From: Piliocolobus tephrosceles
Taxonomy: Eukaryota > Chordata > Mammalia > Primates > Cercopithecidae
Direction: 5' to 3'
DNA length: 64,000 nt
NCBI RefSeq assembly: GCF_002776525.5
Contig: NC_045436.1
Coordinates: 104,554,353 to 104,618,352 of the forward strand
Shown here: in pieces, positions 23,456 to 33,255 of the stretch
Position numbering within the stretch: the stretch's first letter is position 1
Layout: each line of letters begins with the position of its first letter
The notes under the pieces: model-generated
What the model was told of the DNA's origin: nothing
The model's input: the letters and a program-made list of their open reading frames with translations, nothing else
Database searches by the model: none
Program-made: the position numbers and the translations under genes

Positions 23456-23638
23456 AGCCAAGTGTTGTGGCATGCACCTGTGGTCCCAGCTACTCAGAAG
23501 GCTGAGGCGGGCAGATTCCCTGGGCTCAGGAGGTTGAGGCTACAGTGAGCTATGATTGCTCCACTGCACTCCAGCTTGGGTGACAGAGCAAGATCCATGT
23601 CTGTAAAAATAAGTACATAAATAAAAATTAAAAATAAG
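23456..23638 (+). mobile_element. Alu right-monomer element (FRAM-like) with 17-bp target duplication
   Basis: It starts exactly at a right-monomer head (AGCCAAGTGTTGTGGCATGC) and ends in a degenerate A-rich tail. ATAATTCACTAATCTTT flanks it at 23439-23455 and 23639-23655, so it is a complete insertion rather than a deleted dimer. Confidence 0.88.
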
Positions 23639-23722
23639 ATAATTCACTAATCTTTCAGCCATTAACCACTGTATGCAATGGTCCTTCTCTCTACCATCTT
23701 GTAGAAAGAATATCCAAAAGTA

Positions 23723-24031
23723 GCCAGGCGTGGTGGCTCACACCTGTAATCCCAGCACTTTCGGAGGCTGGGGTGGGTGGATCACGAGGTCAGGAGTTCA
23801 AGACCAGCCTGGCCAACATAGTGAAACCCTGTCTCTACTAAAAATACAGAAATTAGCCGGGTGTGGTGGCGGGTGCCTGTATCCCAGTTACTTGTGAGGC
23901 TGAGGCAGGAGAATCGCTTGAACCCAGGAGGCAGAGGTTGCAGTGAGCTGAGATCACGCCGCTGCACTCCAGCCTGGGCAACACAGCAAGATTCTGTCTC
24001 CAAAAATAAATAAATAAATATTAAATATATG

Positions 24032-24060
<29 letters not shown>
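23723..24060 (+). mobile_element. Alu with (AAAT)n and (GA)n tail
   Basis: Starts GCCAGGCGTGGTGGCTCACA. The 16-bp target duplication AGAATATCCAAAAGTA lies at 23707-23722 and 24061-24076. The A tail has evolved into (AAAT)n followed by (GA)n at about 24035-24060. Confidence 0.95.
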
Positions 24061-24067
<7 letters not shown>

Positions 24068-24089
24068 CCAAAAGTAATCTTTTAGAATG

Positions 24090-24430
24090 ACAATTTCAAG
24101 AACTTGGGAGGCACAGAACTGTTAAAGGAATCCAGAAAAGGGGGAGAATACTTTGAGCTGAAGGAATTAGGTGATTTAGAGAGAGGAATGTTTAAGCTGT
24201 GCCTTGAAAGCTAGGTGACGTGGGAACACACAGATTGGGAAGCTGGGTCTAGGCGGCACCAGCAGCACGTGAGGAAGCTCACCCTTGGAGGAGCAGGTCT
24301 GCAGGGAGAGAGCTGGAGTGACACCGTCTAGCTGCAGCATGGCAGGGAGTGTGCGGCAAAGGCATGTTCTGGCCAGATTGTGAGAGACTGAATTCCAAGC
24401 TAAGGATTTTGGCCAAAGTTTTTAATAAAC
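24090..24430 (-). mobile_element. L2-like fragment, minus orientation
   Basis: Weak reverse-complement L2 character (TTAAGCTGTGCCTTGAAAGC, GGCAAAGGCATGTTCTGGCC). Low identity and uncertain limits. Confidence 0.35.
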
Positions 24431-24634
24431 TCTTTCAGAAATTCTGCTTTTTTATTTCTTTGCTCTGTACTCTAGCCAAAAATCATGGCACTTAAACTTT
24501 TTTTTTTGTTACACTTAGCTTAAAATATTATGTCTACAGAGGCTTATAACTGGGAGAAAAAAATGCTAGTAGAACAAAGCTGGGTGTAACTTTGGTGGTT
24601 CTGTATGTTCCAATTATCTCAATGCTTCACCCAG

Positions 24635-24958
24635 GGCAGGAAGGCCAAGACGAGGACAGCAGTGATTCAGAAGCAGATGAGCAGAGCGTCAGCCAGGATC
24701 CTAAGGACACTCCAAGCCAACCCAGCAGCACCAGCCACAGACCCCGAACAGCCTCCTGCCGCGCAGCAGCCGCCTGGTGTACTGACAGTGGCTCTGATGA
24801 CTCCAGACGCTGGTCCGACCAGCTTAGTCTAGATGAGAAAGACGGCTTCATATTTGTGAACTATTCAGAGGGCCAGACCAGAGCCCACCTGCAGGGCCCC
24901 CTTAGCCACCCCCACCCCAATCCCATCGAGGTGCGGAATTACAGCAGATTGAAACCTG
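24635..24958 (+). CDS. WDFY3: WDFY3 exon W11 (linker with LIR motif)
   Basis: Acceptor CACCCAG, donor GTAACTTG. It completes residue 3275 and adds 107 codons to 3382. The first half is acidic and serine-rich (DEDSSDSEADEQ) and low in predicted structure. The second half contains DEKDGFIFVNYSEG, the LC3-interacting region with core FIFV at residues 3346-3349, known to bind GABARAP-family proteins. This is the largest WDFY3 exon in the window. Confidence 0.96.
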
Positions 24959-25596
24959 GTAACTTGAAGTCTGGTATCTATTTCTCACTCCCTATATGTG
25001 GTGTGAGGGTTGGTGGATTGAGGCAATGGGGTCTAGCTCTCCCTGGGCCCCACCCTGGATGTGCCCTGTGACCTGGGCCACTCACACAAAAGGCCGCTTT
25101 ACACAGAAGGCCTCTTCAGTTTCTTCTAGTGTAAAGTGGACTTAAAAATTCTATCCTACAAGGGTGTTTGCAATATGCTAGGCATCTTCTAAAGAAAAAT
25201 ACCTCAAACCAAAAACTGCATTTATTCACAACTCCTTAAATCACGCAGGCTAATTTAAAATGAATAAATAAAACTGCATTCACAGGTAATTTTGCCCAGA
25301 ATAGAGTTAGAAGCAAGGTCCTCAGTTGGAGAAATTGGATGCATCTGCTTGCACTGAAAATTTCCCCTTCTCATTAGTTTATCTCCTTCAGTGAGATGTT
25401 TCTTCAGCCTGGCCCATGTTAATGTCAAGCTAGATAGCTTTACTTTCAATCAAGGCGGCAACTGCCGAGAACTGAAAAAGCTGCTGTAGCTGTATGTTGA
25501 GGTACCCTAAGTTTAAGGCCACCGTCATAGAGTATTTCTCCCCAGTACTGGCTTCCCTCAGTTGAGTATGTTGTGTCCTCCACTTCCCCACTCCAG
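24959..25596 (+). other. WDFY3 intron between W11 and W12
   Basis: About 640 bases without a recognised repeat. The W11 frame stays open into this intron for a while, but the sequence loses protein-like character after the donor. Confidence 0.85.
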
Positions 25597-25708
25597 GGTA
25601 CCGATGGGAACGGCAACTGGTGTTCAGGAGTAAGCTGACTATGCACACAGCCTTTGATCGAAAGGACAATGCACACCCAGCTGAGGTCACTGCCTTGGGC
25701 ATCTCCAA
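25597..25708 (+). CDS. WDFY3: WDFY3 exon W12 (WD40 region)
   Basis: Acceptor CACTCCAG, donor GTAAGTGTC. It completes residue 3383 with a glycine, then adds residues 3384-3419 and two bases of 3420. Translation: YRWERQLVFRSKLTMHTAFD and then NAHPAEVTALGISK. The last part starts the final WD40 blade. Confidence 0.95.
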
Positions 25709-26485
25709 GTAAGTGTCAGGATTTTTCCAGCTCCGCTTCCCATCTGAGTCATTTGGTTAGCCAAGGGCCATATACTCCAGCCCAGTCTTTGGGGAAAACA
25801 GATTTTATTTGTATTATCATACATAACTCAAAGAGATAAATTTGAAGAAGAACCCTGTCAGTGTGTAGATATTTTTCTTTTCTTTTTCTTCTTTTTTTTT
25901 TTTTTTTTGTTTGAGACAGGGTCTTGCTCTGTTGCTTAGGCTAGAGTGCAGGGGCACAATCACAGCTCACTGCAGCCTCAACCTCCCAGGCTTGAGCAGT
26001 CCTCCCACTTCTGCCCCTCAAATAACTGGGACTATAGGCGCGTACCATCATACCTGGCTAATTTTTGTATTTTTTGTAGGACGGGGTTTCACCATGTTGC
26101 CCAGGCTGGTCTCAAATTCCTGGGCTCAAGTGATCTGCCCACCTCGGCCTCCCAAAGTGCTGGGATTACAGGTGTGAGCCACCATGCCCATACACTGGAT
26201 TTTAATTCTGAATTTTCAAAAAAAGTGAAAAACTGCTTTTTCTGTTCCTCAAAGATACAGCAAGGGTGATCCAAAGAAAATTGAAATGGAAGTGTAAATT
26301 TGGGCTCGGTTCAGTTTTTGTCTGTTTACACATACATCCCTGAGTGAATCAGGGAGTCTCTCCGGGACCCTTACCAGCCCTGACCCCAAAACACACATCC
26401 ACCAAAAACCAGAGAGCCTCAAGAAGGAGATCACAGACAACAGAAGCCTTCCATACAATGACCTCCTCTGTCGTGTCTCCTGCAG
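25709..26485 (+). other. WDFY3 intron between W12 and W13
   Basis: Mostly one Alu in minus orientation (25872-26192). The remaining 290 bases before W13 show nothing recognised. Confidence 0.88.
25872..26192 (-). mobile_element. Alu, full length, minus orientation
   Basis: Long T/C-rich head, then GAGACAGGGTCTTGCTCTGT through to GTGTGAGCCACCATGCCC. AluJ-like divergence. Confidence 0.94.
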
Positions 26486-26683
26486 GGATCACAGTAGGAT
26501 CCTCGTTGGTGACAGTCGAGGCCGAGTTTTCAGCTGGTCTGTGAGTGACCAGCCAGGCCGTTCTGCTGCTGATCACTGGGTGAAGGATGAAGGCGGTGAC
26601 AGCTGCTCGGGCTGCTCGGTGAGGTTTTCACTCACAGAAAGACGACACCATTGCAGGAACTGTGGTCAGCTCTTCTGCCAGAA
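26486..26683 (+). CDS. WDFY3: WDFY3 exon W13 (last WD40 blade and start of FYVE)
   Basis: Acceptor CCTGCAG, donor GTAAGATAAG. It completes residue 3420 and runs to 3485 plus two bases. It contains SRILVGDSRGRVFSWSV (final blade), then the FYVE start: WVKDEGG (the WxxD motif, W3451), paired zinc ligands SCSGC, and RRHHCRNCG at 3472-3480, the basic PI3P-binding signature. The FYVE finger binds phosphatidylinositol 3-phosphate. Confidence 0.97.
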
Positions 26684-26899
26684 GTAAGATAAGATATCTG
26701 CTTTTTGAATTTACATTGATTAAGCTCTAAGGATGTTAATTATGCCCTGCACACAGGTTCTGATTGCCCTGGCATCCCCACTACAGTATGCCTTGTTAGT
26801 ATGAACCAGTCTTCACTTTTTCTGTTCTTCTTTATTACTATAATTAGGAAATTTTTCTATCATACAAGTCACAAACACCTTGTCATCCATGACACAGAA

Positions 26900-27995
26900 T
26901 GCACATATGCTAATATTTCATCATATTTAATTTGGAGGCCTGTATGTGAAATGTTTCTATAAACACTATAGATACATTTTAAGTATCCTCTTTGCACCCT
27001 TCACCAATCACACCCATTCTCCATGTTGTTATACTTTGAGGAGCATGTGTTGCCTCTGTAAACATTACATCATATTGTTTTGGTGTTTTCAACTTCACTT
27101 TTCAGCTTTATATAGTATACTGTTTTTACCCTTCTATAACTTTCTTACTCAACATTGTCTTTGAAATCCATTTATATAGATAACTTATTCTAATATATTT
27201 ATTTTAACTATTGTCGGTTATTTTAATTATATGAATTTATCATCATTTATTTCTCTTTTGATGCCTTCTCAGGGTTTGTTTTTTTCTATTAGTACTATAA
27301 ATAATGCTACAATGCATATCGCTATGAATGCCCTTCTAATACACAAATTCCTCTAGAGATGGAATGAAATTGATAGAACACAGATTTATTCTTGATCTTA
27401 ATTAGATATTGCCAAATTGCTCTGCAAAACAGTAGTGCTAGTTAATACTACCTCCAACAGGACATGAAAGTTCTCCAAATTCTTAGTCATGCTTGGGACT
27501 GCCAAACTTTTTCCACTTTTGCCAATCTGATAGCTAAAAAATAGTGCTTTGTTGTTTTAACTTGCAATGCTAGTGAGACAACATCTTTTCATGTTTGTTA
27601 GCTATTTGGGTTTCCTCTTGGGTACTTTGCCTTTTTCTTTTTTTTTTCCTTGAGGAGTTTTTTTATATATTCTGTGCTGTACACATTTGTCTTTTATATA
27701 TCTTGCAGGTATGTTCTGCCAGTCTGTGGCTTGCGTTTCAACTTTGTATATGTTTTTTCTGTCAGACAAGTTTTTAAACTGGTTGTAGTCACATTTATTA
27801 CTCTTTAAGATTTTTGCTTTTTTGTGCCTTAAGAATTATTTCCCTGTCCTAAGATCACGAAGATAATCTTATTTATTTTCTTTTAAAGGTTTCAAAGTTT
27901 TATTTTTCACATTTAGATCTTTAATTCATTTGTAATTTATTTTGGGGTATGACATGAGGCAAGGATCTGTTTTTCCCCCATATGAAAGGTCAGTG
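26900..27995 (-). mobile_element. Old L1 (L1M), minus orientation
   Basis: Reverse-complement L1 3' sequence: AATAATGCTACAATGCATAT, GATATTGCCAAATTGCTCTG, TGAGACAACATCTTTTCATG, CTTTAATTCATTTGTAATTT. Many indels and no long open frame. Confidence 0.8.
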
Positions 27996-28284
27996 GTCCC
28001 ATGGCTGTGGATTTGGTTGATAACTCTGTCCTACACGCAGGTCCCAGATACATATCCACAGTCACTACTTTTTCTGCCGGACAACAGAAAGGATTCCATG
28101 GACAGTACACTTTAAGGCTTATATTGCCTTACTCCAGAGATGCTTTCATAGAAAGCATATTATTCTTAACTTGTGTAATTATGAGGCAGTTTCTGAGGTT
28201 TTGTAAGCAGCATTGGCTTACTGGTGTGGGCATAGTCTTTGGGTTTACACTGACCAAATGCTCATTGTGCTACTTTCTGTGGCC

Positions 28285-28450
28285 ATAATGCCAGCAAGTT
28301 ACCGAGCCTCTCTGAGCTTTGGTTTCTTCATCTATAAATGTGGGTAAGAAGACCAGTCCTCTTAGAGCTATTGAGAGAATTAAATGAGACCACATGCATG
28401 AGTGTTTTAAGGCACCAAGTTCAGAGTCTGGCAAAACAGATGTTCCATAA
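28285..28450 (+). mobile_element. MIR-like SINE fragment
   Basis: AAGTTACCGAGCCTCTCTGA, GGTTTCTTCATCTATAAATG and GAGAATTAAATGAGACCACA follow the MIR order. Confidence 0.65.
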
Positions 28451-28568
28451 TTTGATTCCTTAAACCTTTTCTGCTGGGCAGTCTGGTTCAAGATGAGGGA
28501 CCCAAAATGTTGCAGCCAGCCATTTCCTATGGAAATTTCTGTGGGGCTGGCAGAGGATTCTGTCTAGT

Positions 28569-28966
28569 GGCTCTGTGCTTTGAAAGGCCTGCTGTATAAA
28601 ACCTATAATGGGGCCGGGCACGGTGGCTCACACCTGTAATGCCAGCACTTTGGGAGGCTGAGGTGGGCTAATCACCTGAGGTCAGGAGTTCGAGACCAGC
28701 CTGGCCAACATGGCAAAACCCTGTCTGTACTAAAAATACAGAAATTAGCCAGGTGTGGTGGTGTGTGCCTGTAATCCCAGCTACTCAAGAGGTTAAGTGA
28801 GAGAATCACATGAACCCAGGAGACAGAGATTGTAGTGACCCGAGATCACGCCACTGCACTCCATCCAGCCTGGGCAACAGAGTAAGACTCCATCTCAAAA
28901 AAATAAATAATAAATTTTAAAATCCATAATGGGTTTTATAGAGCAGGCCTTTCAAAGCACAGAGCC
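28569..28966. repeat. 77-bp near-perfect palindrome split by an Alu
   Basis: The left arm at 28569-28602 and the right arm at 28933-28966 are 34 bases each and are reverse complements with one mismatch. They start GGCTCTGTGCTTTGAAAGGC and end with its reverse complement. Removing the Alu and one copy of its target duplication leaves a 9-base loop, CTATAATGG. Confidence 0.92.
28612..28920 (+). mobile_element. Alu inserted in the palindrome loop
   Basis: Starts GGCCGGGCACGGTGGCTCAC and ends with a CTCAAAAAAATAAATAATAA tail. The flanking direct repeats are AACCTATAATGG (28600-28611) and AATCCATAATGG (28921-28932). Confidence 0.95.
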
Positions 28967-28984
28967 ATATAGTCTTTCTTTCTA

Positions 28985-29280
28985 TTTTTTTTTCTTTTTT
29001 GAGATGGAATCTCACTCTGTCACCCAGGCTGGAGTGCAGTAGCGCGATCTTGGCTCACGGCAACCTCTGCCTCCTGGGTTCAAGCGATTCTTCTGCCTCA
29101 GCTTCCTGAGTAGCTGGGACTACAGGCATGCACCACCTCGCCCGGCTAATTTTTGTATTTTTAGTAGAGACGGGGTTTCACCATATTGGCCAGACTGGTC
29201 TCGAACTCCTGACCTCCTGGTCTGCCCACCTCAGCCTCCCAAAGTGCTGAGATTACAGTCATGAGCCTCTGCACCTGGCC
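28985..29280 (-). mobile_element. Alu, full length, minus orientation
   Basis: T-rich head, GAGATGGAATCTCACTCTGT, ending CATGAGCCTCTGCACCTGGC. It faces the plus Alu at 28612-28920 only about 65 bp away. Confidence 0.95.
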
Positions 29281-29281
29281 C

Positions 29282-29297
29282 ATATATATATATATAT
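29282..29297. repeat. (AT)n between two Alus
   Basis: Sixteen bases of alternating A and T between the end of one minus Alu and the start of the next. Confidence 0.85.
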
Positions 29298-29582
29298 TTC
29301 TTGAGATGGGGTCTTCTTCTTTCACCCAGACTGGAGTGCAGTGGCATGATCACAGCTCACTGCAGCTTTGATCTCCCAGCTCAAGCAGTCCTCCCACCTC
29401 AGCCTACCAAGTAGTTGAGACTATAGGCAAGAGCCACCACACCTGGCTCATTTTTGTATTTTTTGTGGAGACAGAGCCTCACTATGTTCCCCAGGCTGGT
29501 CTTAAAGCTGCGGGCTCAAGCAGTACCCCCACCTCAGCCTCCCAAAGTGCTGGGATTATAGTTTTCAGCCTCCACACCCATC
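29298..29582 (-). mobile_element. Alu, old, minus orientation
   Basis: TTCTTGAGATGGGGTCTTCT through to GGGATTATAGTTTTCAGCCT. Diverged, AluJ-like. Confidence 0.92.
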
Positions 29583-29954
29583 ATATTAATCTAGTGATTT
29601 GTGCTAGCACTTCCGTATGTCTGCTGGCACACATCTGTTCTTTGTCATGTTTAATTTTCAAAATATTGTTTAATTATAGGTAATTCTTTAAATTATCCAT
29701 TGCTATTAAATGTTGGATGGAAGCTTTATTGGAAACTGACCAAACAGTGATAAGTTCTGATGAAGCAGGCACAGAAGGAAGTGCTGTCCAGAACACACAG
29801 CCTGTGGTCTCTATGGCTGAGAGCTGTTGACACTCCTCAGGGTTCTCAGAGGTCCAGTGACAGTCCTTTAAACCCATAAGCTTATAGTACTTAATTTACT
29901 CTCTGGACACTTTTACTGGTAGATTAATGGACTAAACATAAATCTCCATTTCAG

Positions 29955-30080
29955 GGACAGGTACAGTGGCTCACATCTGTAGTCTCAGCACTTTGGGAGG
30001 TCAAGGCAGGAAGATCACTTGAGGCCAGGAGTTTGAGGACAGCCTGGACAATGTACTGAGACCCCATCTCTTAAAAAAAA
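29955..30080 (+). mobile_element. Alu left-monomer element (FLAM-like)
   Basis: GGACAGGTACAGTGGCTCAC through CCCCATCTCTTAAAAAAAA. Only the left arm is present, followed directly by an A tail. Confidence 0.82.
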
Positions 30081-30371
30081 TCTTTTTTTTCATTTCCATT
30101 TTAATCTTGTGAAAATCCAAGCCTAAAGTGATTTAATACCACATCCTGAGTCACACCCAGCTTTATTCCAGGAATAGGAACTCTGAATACTTCTTAAAGA
30201 ATTTGAACATGTCTTAAGAATAGTCTCCTTCAAACAGTTCCAGCAAGATAGATAGGAAATGAGGGTGTTGAGACTGGAAAAGGAAAGCCAGTCTAACTGT
30301 TTAAGAAATGATTGAAGAGTGGATCAATCAAAATGTTTCAAAGCACAATGGAACTTGATAGTGATCAAACT

Positions 30372-30496
30372 CGTATTTCTCTTGGAAATTAGAAGACTCA
30401 CTAATGAGTTATTAGTAATTCTCTTGGAAGTAGATATTCATTAGTGAGTCTTCTAATTTCCACTAGTGAGTTTTTCTAATTTCCAGGAGAAATATG
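30372..30496. repeat. Three-armed fold-back repeat block
   Basis: An exact 24-bp inverted repeat (30384-30407 against 30438-30461) encloses a 30-base loop. A third, diverged copy of the right arm follows immediately (30461-30496) and pairs with an even longer part of the left arm (30372-30406). Part of the left arm (CTCTTGGAA) also recurs in the loop. Confidence 0.92.
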
Positions 30497-30804
30497 TCAA
30501 GCTCCAAGTAAAGACACTGACATACCTCCCAAGCTTATAGGCCATGAGAATTAGTCTGCACAGGTAGAATGGCCTCACATCGATGTTCAGACACCTTGGC
30601 CTCATTGTGTAGGAAAATCTTAACTCTGTTTTTTTGTTTTCGTTTTTTTAATTCTCATCAAAGAAATAGCTTCCCTGGTTTAATACTGCATTTCTTCGTA
30701 GACTGAAACAAATAATACAGCTTTCCATTCGATTATTAATATTCCGGAGCCCATGATCAAGCATGGAGGAGACCAATAATTAATTGACTTTTCCTTTCCT
30801 TTAG

Positions 30805-30928
30805 GTGCAGTCGATTTCAATCTGAAATCAAACGCTTGAAAATCTCATCCCCGGTGCGTGTTTGTCAGAACTGTTATTATAACTTACAGCATGAGAGAGG
30901 TTCAGAAGATGGGCCTCGAAATTGTTGA
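30805..30928 (+). CDS. WDFY3: WDFY3 terminal coding exon W14 (end of FYVE, stop)
   Basis: Acceptor CCTTTAG. The first base completes K3486, then 40 codons and TGA at 30926-30928. It starts CSRFQSEI and contains RVCQNCY, the RVC motif and last zinc ligands of the FYVE finger. It ends in a short acidic tail that closes with GPRNC. The protein end at residue 3526 agrees with the known length. Confidence 0.97.
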
Positions 30929-31346
30929 AGATTCAACAAGCTGAGTGGAGACCACGGTCTGTAGACCCCTTCCCGATTCTCCTGTCCCAGCTTGGAAGGC
31001 ATTGAAAACAGTCTCCGTTTACACATCTCTTCATACCACGTGTTTGAAGTGTTAAAATTCAAAGGGATCATTGAATAAAACGGGTGTAGAGTACAGGAAT
31101 GGGGCAGACGTGATTCAGGTGAACAGCACAAGAAGAATGTGAGGTGGTTCCTAGAAGCAACACTTTCCATCTCCAATTCTCCCTGATGACAGTAGCTGTC
31201 TCCAAGAGAAATATCCTCACTTATTAACTCTCTTTTCTTGCATCTCATTTTTATAGAGCTACTCATCCTTATTTGGAAAAACCAACAACAAAAAAGGCTT
31301 TTAGAAAATGGTTGTAAATCTGACTTCTTTGCAAGTAACTGTATAT

Positions 31347-31354
31347 TGTAAATA
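31347..31354 (+). promoter_or_regulatory. Pumilio response element candidate
   Basis: TGTAAATA, an exact match to the UGUANAUA consensus, on the sense strand of the 3' UTR. Confidence 0.55.
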
Positions 31355-32277
31355 GGTATAAAAGGCCTTTTTTCTAAATAAGGACTTAACTGCCTGTAAC
31401 ATGAAACTTCAAACTAAACCACTAACTCAATGAACTACTTATGGTTTGTCTGACATCCCTCACTTACCAATTAATTATAAATATGTTTTTTTAAATCCCC
31501 AAAGACATTATCTGTGGTCTTTTTTTCCTTTCAAGCTCAGCCTGTGTGCCTGATGTCATTTCTTTCAAGTTGCCCACAGTATCTCCACTTAAACTAGGCT
31601 AGTAACCAAAATAATGTGGACCTTCTTTAGGAAACAGCGTGGGAGAATAGGAGTCCAGCCATAAGATAAACTGGAAATATTTGGGTGTCTTGTACCTGGC
31701 TATGCACCACCTCAGTGTTGTTCCTACATAAACAAGGCCCCTTTTAAACTTGTATGTGGACTGCTGTTTGGTCAAAGAATACCTTCTTAGCATTGCAGAA
31801 AGGTGGTCAGATGACCAATGCAGTGCAGGAAACAGCCCTGTCTCAACTAATGGAAATATATTTGCATGTAACCCAAAATTAGCTTATCTTGCATAGAACA
31901 TAATAAGTATGTGTCTTTCGTGACACGGATGTTCTACTATAGCATTTTCAAAAAAGGGGTAAAAAAAGGAAAGAAAAAAGTGTACAGAATTCACATATAA
32001 ACTTTGTTGTAAAACTGAATCATGTCAGAACTGCTTAAAATTAACCTTTACCATTTAATGTCATCTACCTGAAAACAGTGAGATTTATACTGTATCAATG
32101 TCTATTTTTTTGTTTTTGCTATGAATATAATTACAGTATTTTAATATTTAGTTATTTAATTTGTTCTACTAGTTGGATACAGAACACACAAATCCAGGGG
32201 GATTAAAGCTGGAAGGGGCTAAGAGATTAGTTTACAGAGAAAAGGCTTGGTGGTGGGATTTTTTTAAATGTGTGTTA

Positions 32278-32285
32278 TGTACATA
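32278..32285 (+). promoter_or_regulatory. Pumilio response element candidate
   Basis: TGTACATA, an exact match to UGUANAUA. It opens a short TA repeat. Confidence 0.5.
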
Positions 32286-32418
32286 TATATATAATATATA
32301 TTAAAAAATGAAACAGTTAATCTAGATTTTAACATTTTCAGAAACTTAGTGATAATATTATGAACAATTCTAAAAGCCCTGTGATTTGAAAAATGTAGAA
32401 TCATTAATGGCCCAAGAT

Positions 32419-32470
32419 AGGCCTTCGCACCCTCACAGGTGTGAAAGGAAAGGCCTTCACACCCTCACAG
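32419..32470 (+). repeat. 20-bp direct repeat in the 3' UTR
   Basis: AGGCCTTCGCACCCTCACAG (32419-32438) recurs at 32451-32470 with one change, period 32. Confidence 0.9.
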
Positions 32471-32935
32471 AGGCGTCATGGAAAGGACAGTGGCTTTGGC
32501 TTTTCCAACTTTCCGTCTTTAGGCCCTGGTGAGAGGCACACTTATGCACTAAAATGCACATATATGCACATGCATTCAAAAATAGGCATTTGGTACAATG
32601 GTGATCTTGTACCTGATGGGCTGAAACCAGCTTAAGAACAAACTTGTTCTTCCTGATACGATAACTAGGTCTCCAAGAGAAAATATAAAGGCTGCTTTAG
32701 TGCCTTACGCTTACTAAATTTAAATCTTTATTTACCTGGGTTTGAGCCTACAGTCTATTTATGATTACATATCAAAATTGATTAAAACACTTCCATTTCT
32801 AAAAGTTCAAATATACTTGTTAATAAAAGGATTATCGGCATTAATACTTTAACTTAAAGAAAAGTTGTGTTCTGTTTTCCTTTCTGTGTCTTACTCCCCC
32901 GACACTGTCCCTCCCCCATCACCATCTTCAATTCT

Positions 32936-32941
32936 AATAAA
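32936..32941 (+). promoter_or_regulatory. Possible alternative polyadenylation signal
   Basis: AATAAA about 2.0 kb into the 3' UTR, preceded by a C/T-rich stretch. Usage cannot be judged from sequence alone. Confidence 0.4.
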
Positions 32942-33203
32942 TAATGCTGATGTTCAACAGTTGCAGAAATTGTGCTATCACGTAACTGTGGGCCTTGCCC
33001 CTGTCTGGCCCTCTAGATGAGTTGTAGCAGTGTTATTCTACACTTTTTAAAAGAAGCGTCCTCCTTTTGTCCATGAATCATGTTTACCCCATACCCAGTG
33101 GCAGAGGTGTTCTTTAAAGACTTGAATATATGAATGTGTGTGTGTTGTTACTTAAAGGTTATTCCTCTTTGTAATAGGAAACTATATGAGATGAACACTT
33201 TTA

Positions 33204-33255
33204 AACTTTCCGACACAACTTTCATTACTAACTTTCTGACACGACTTCCATAACT
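33204..33255 (+). repeat. 26-bp tandem duplication in the 3' UTR
   Basis: The unit at 33204-33229 (AACTTTCCGACAC...) is followed directly by a second unit at 33230-33255 with 22 of 26 positions identical. Confidence 0.88.

Larger units (their letters stand above)
21544..24634 (+). other. WDFY3 intron between W10 and W11
   Basis: Contains a MER2 (22975-23308), a free right Alu monomer (23456-23638), an Alu (23723-24060) ending in (GA)n, and L2-like sequence near 24090-24430. The stretch 21550-22970 has no repeat I can name. Confidence 0.88.
26684..30804 (+). other. WDFY3 last intron (W13-W14)
   Basis: Holds an old L1 in minus orientation (about 26900-27995), a MIR-like stretch (28285-28450), three Alus (28612-28920, 28985-29280, 29298-29582), an Alu left monomer (29955-30080), the split palindrome (28569-28966) and the fold-back block (30372-30496). 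Nothing is recognised in 29600-29940 or 30500-30800. Confidence 0.9.

Noticed and set aside
24592..25071. 159-codon plus frame treated as a separate protein.
   Set aside because: It is WDFY3 exon W11 read through its acceptor and donor; only 24635-24958 is coding.
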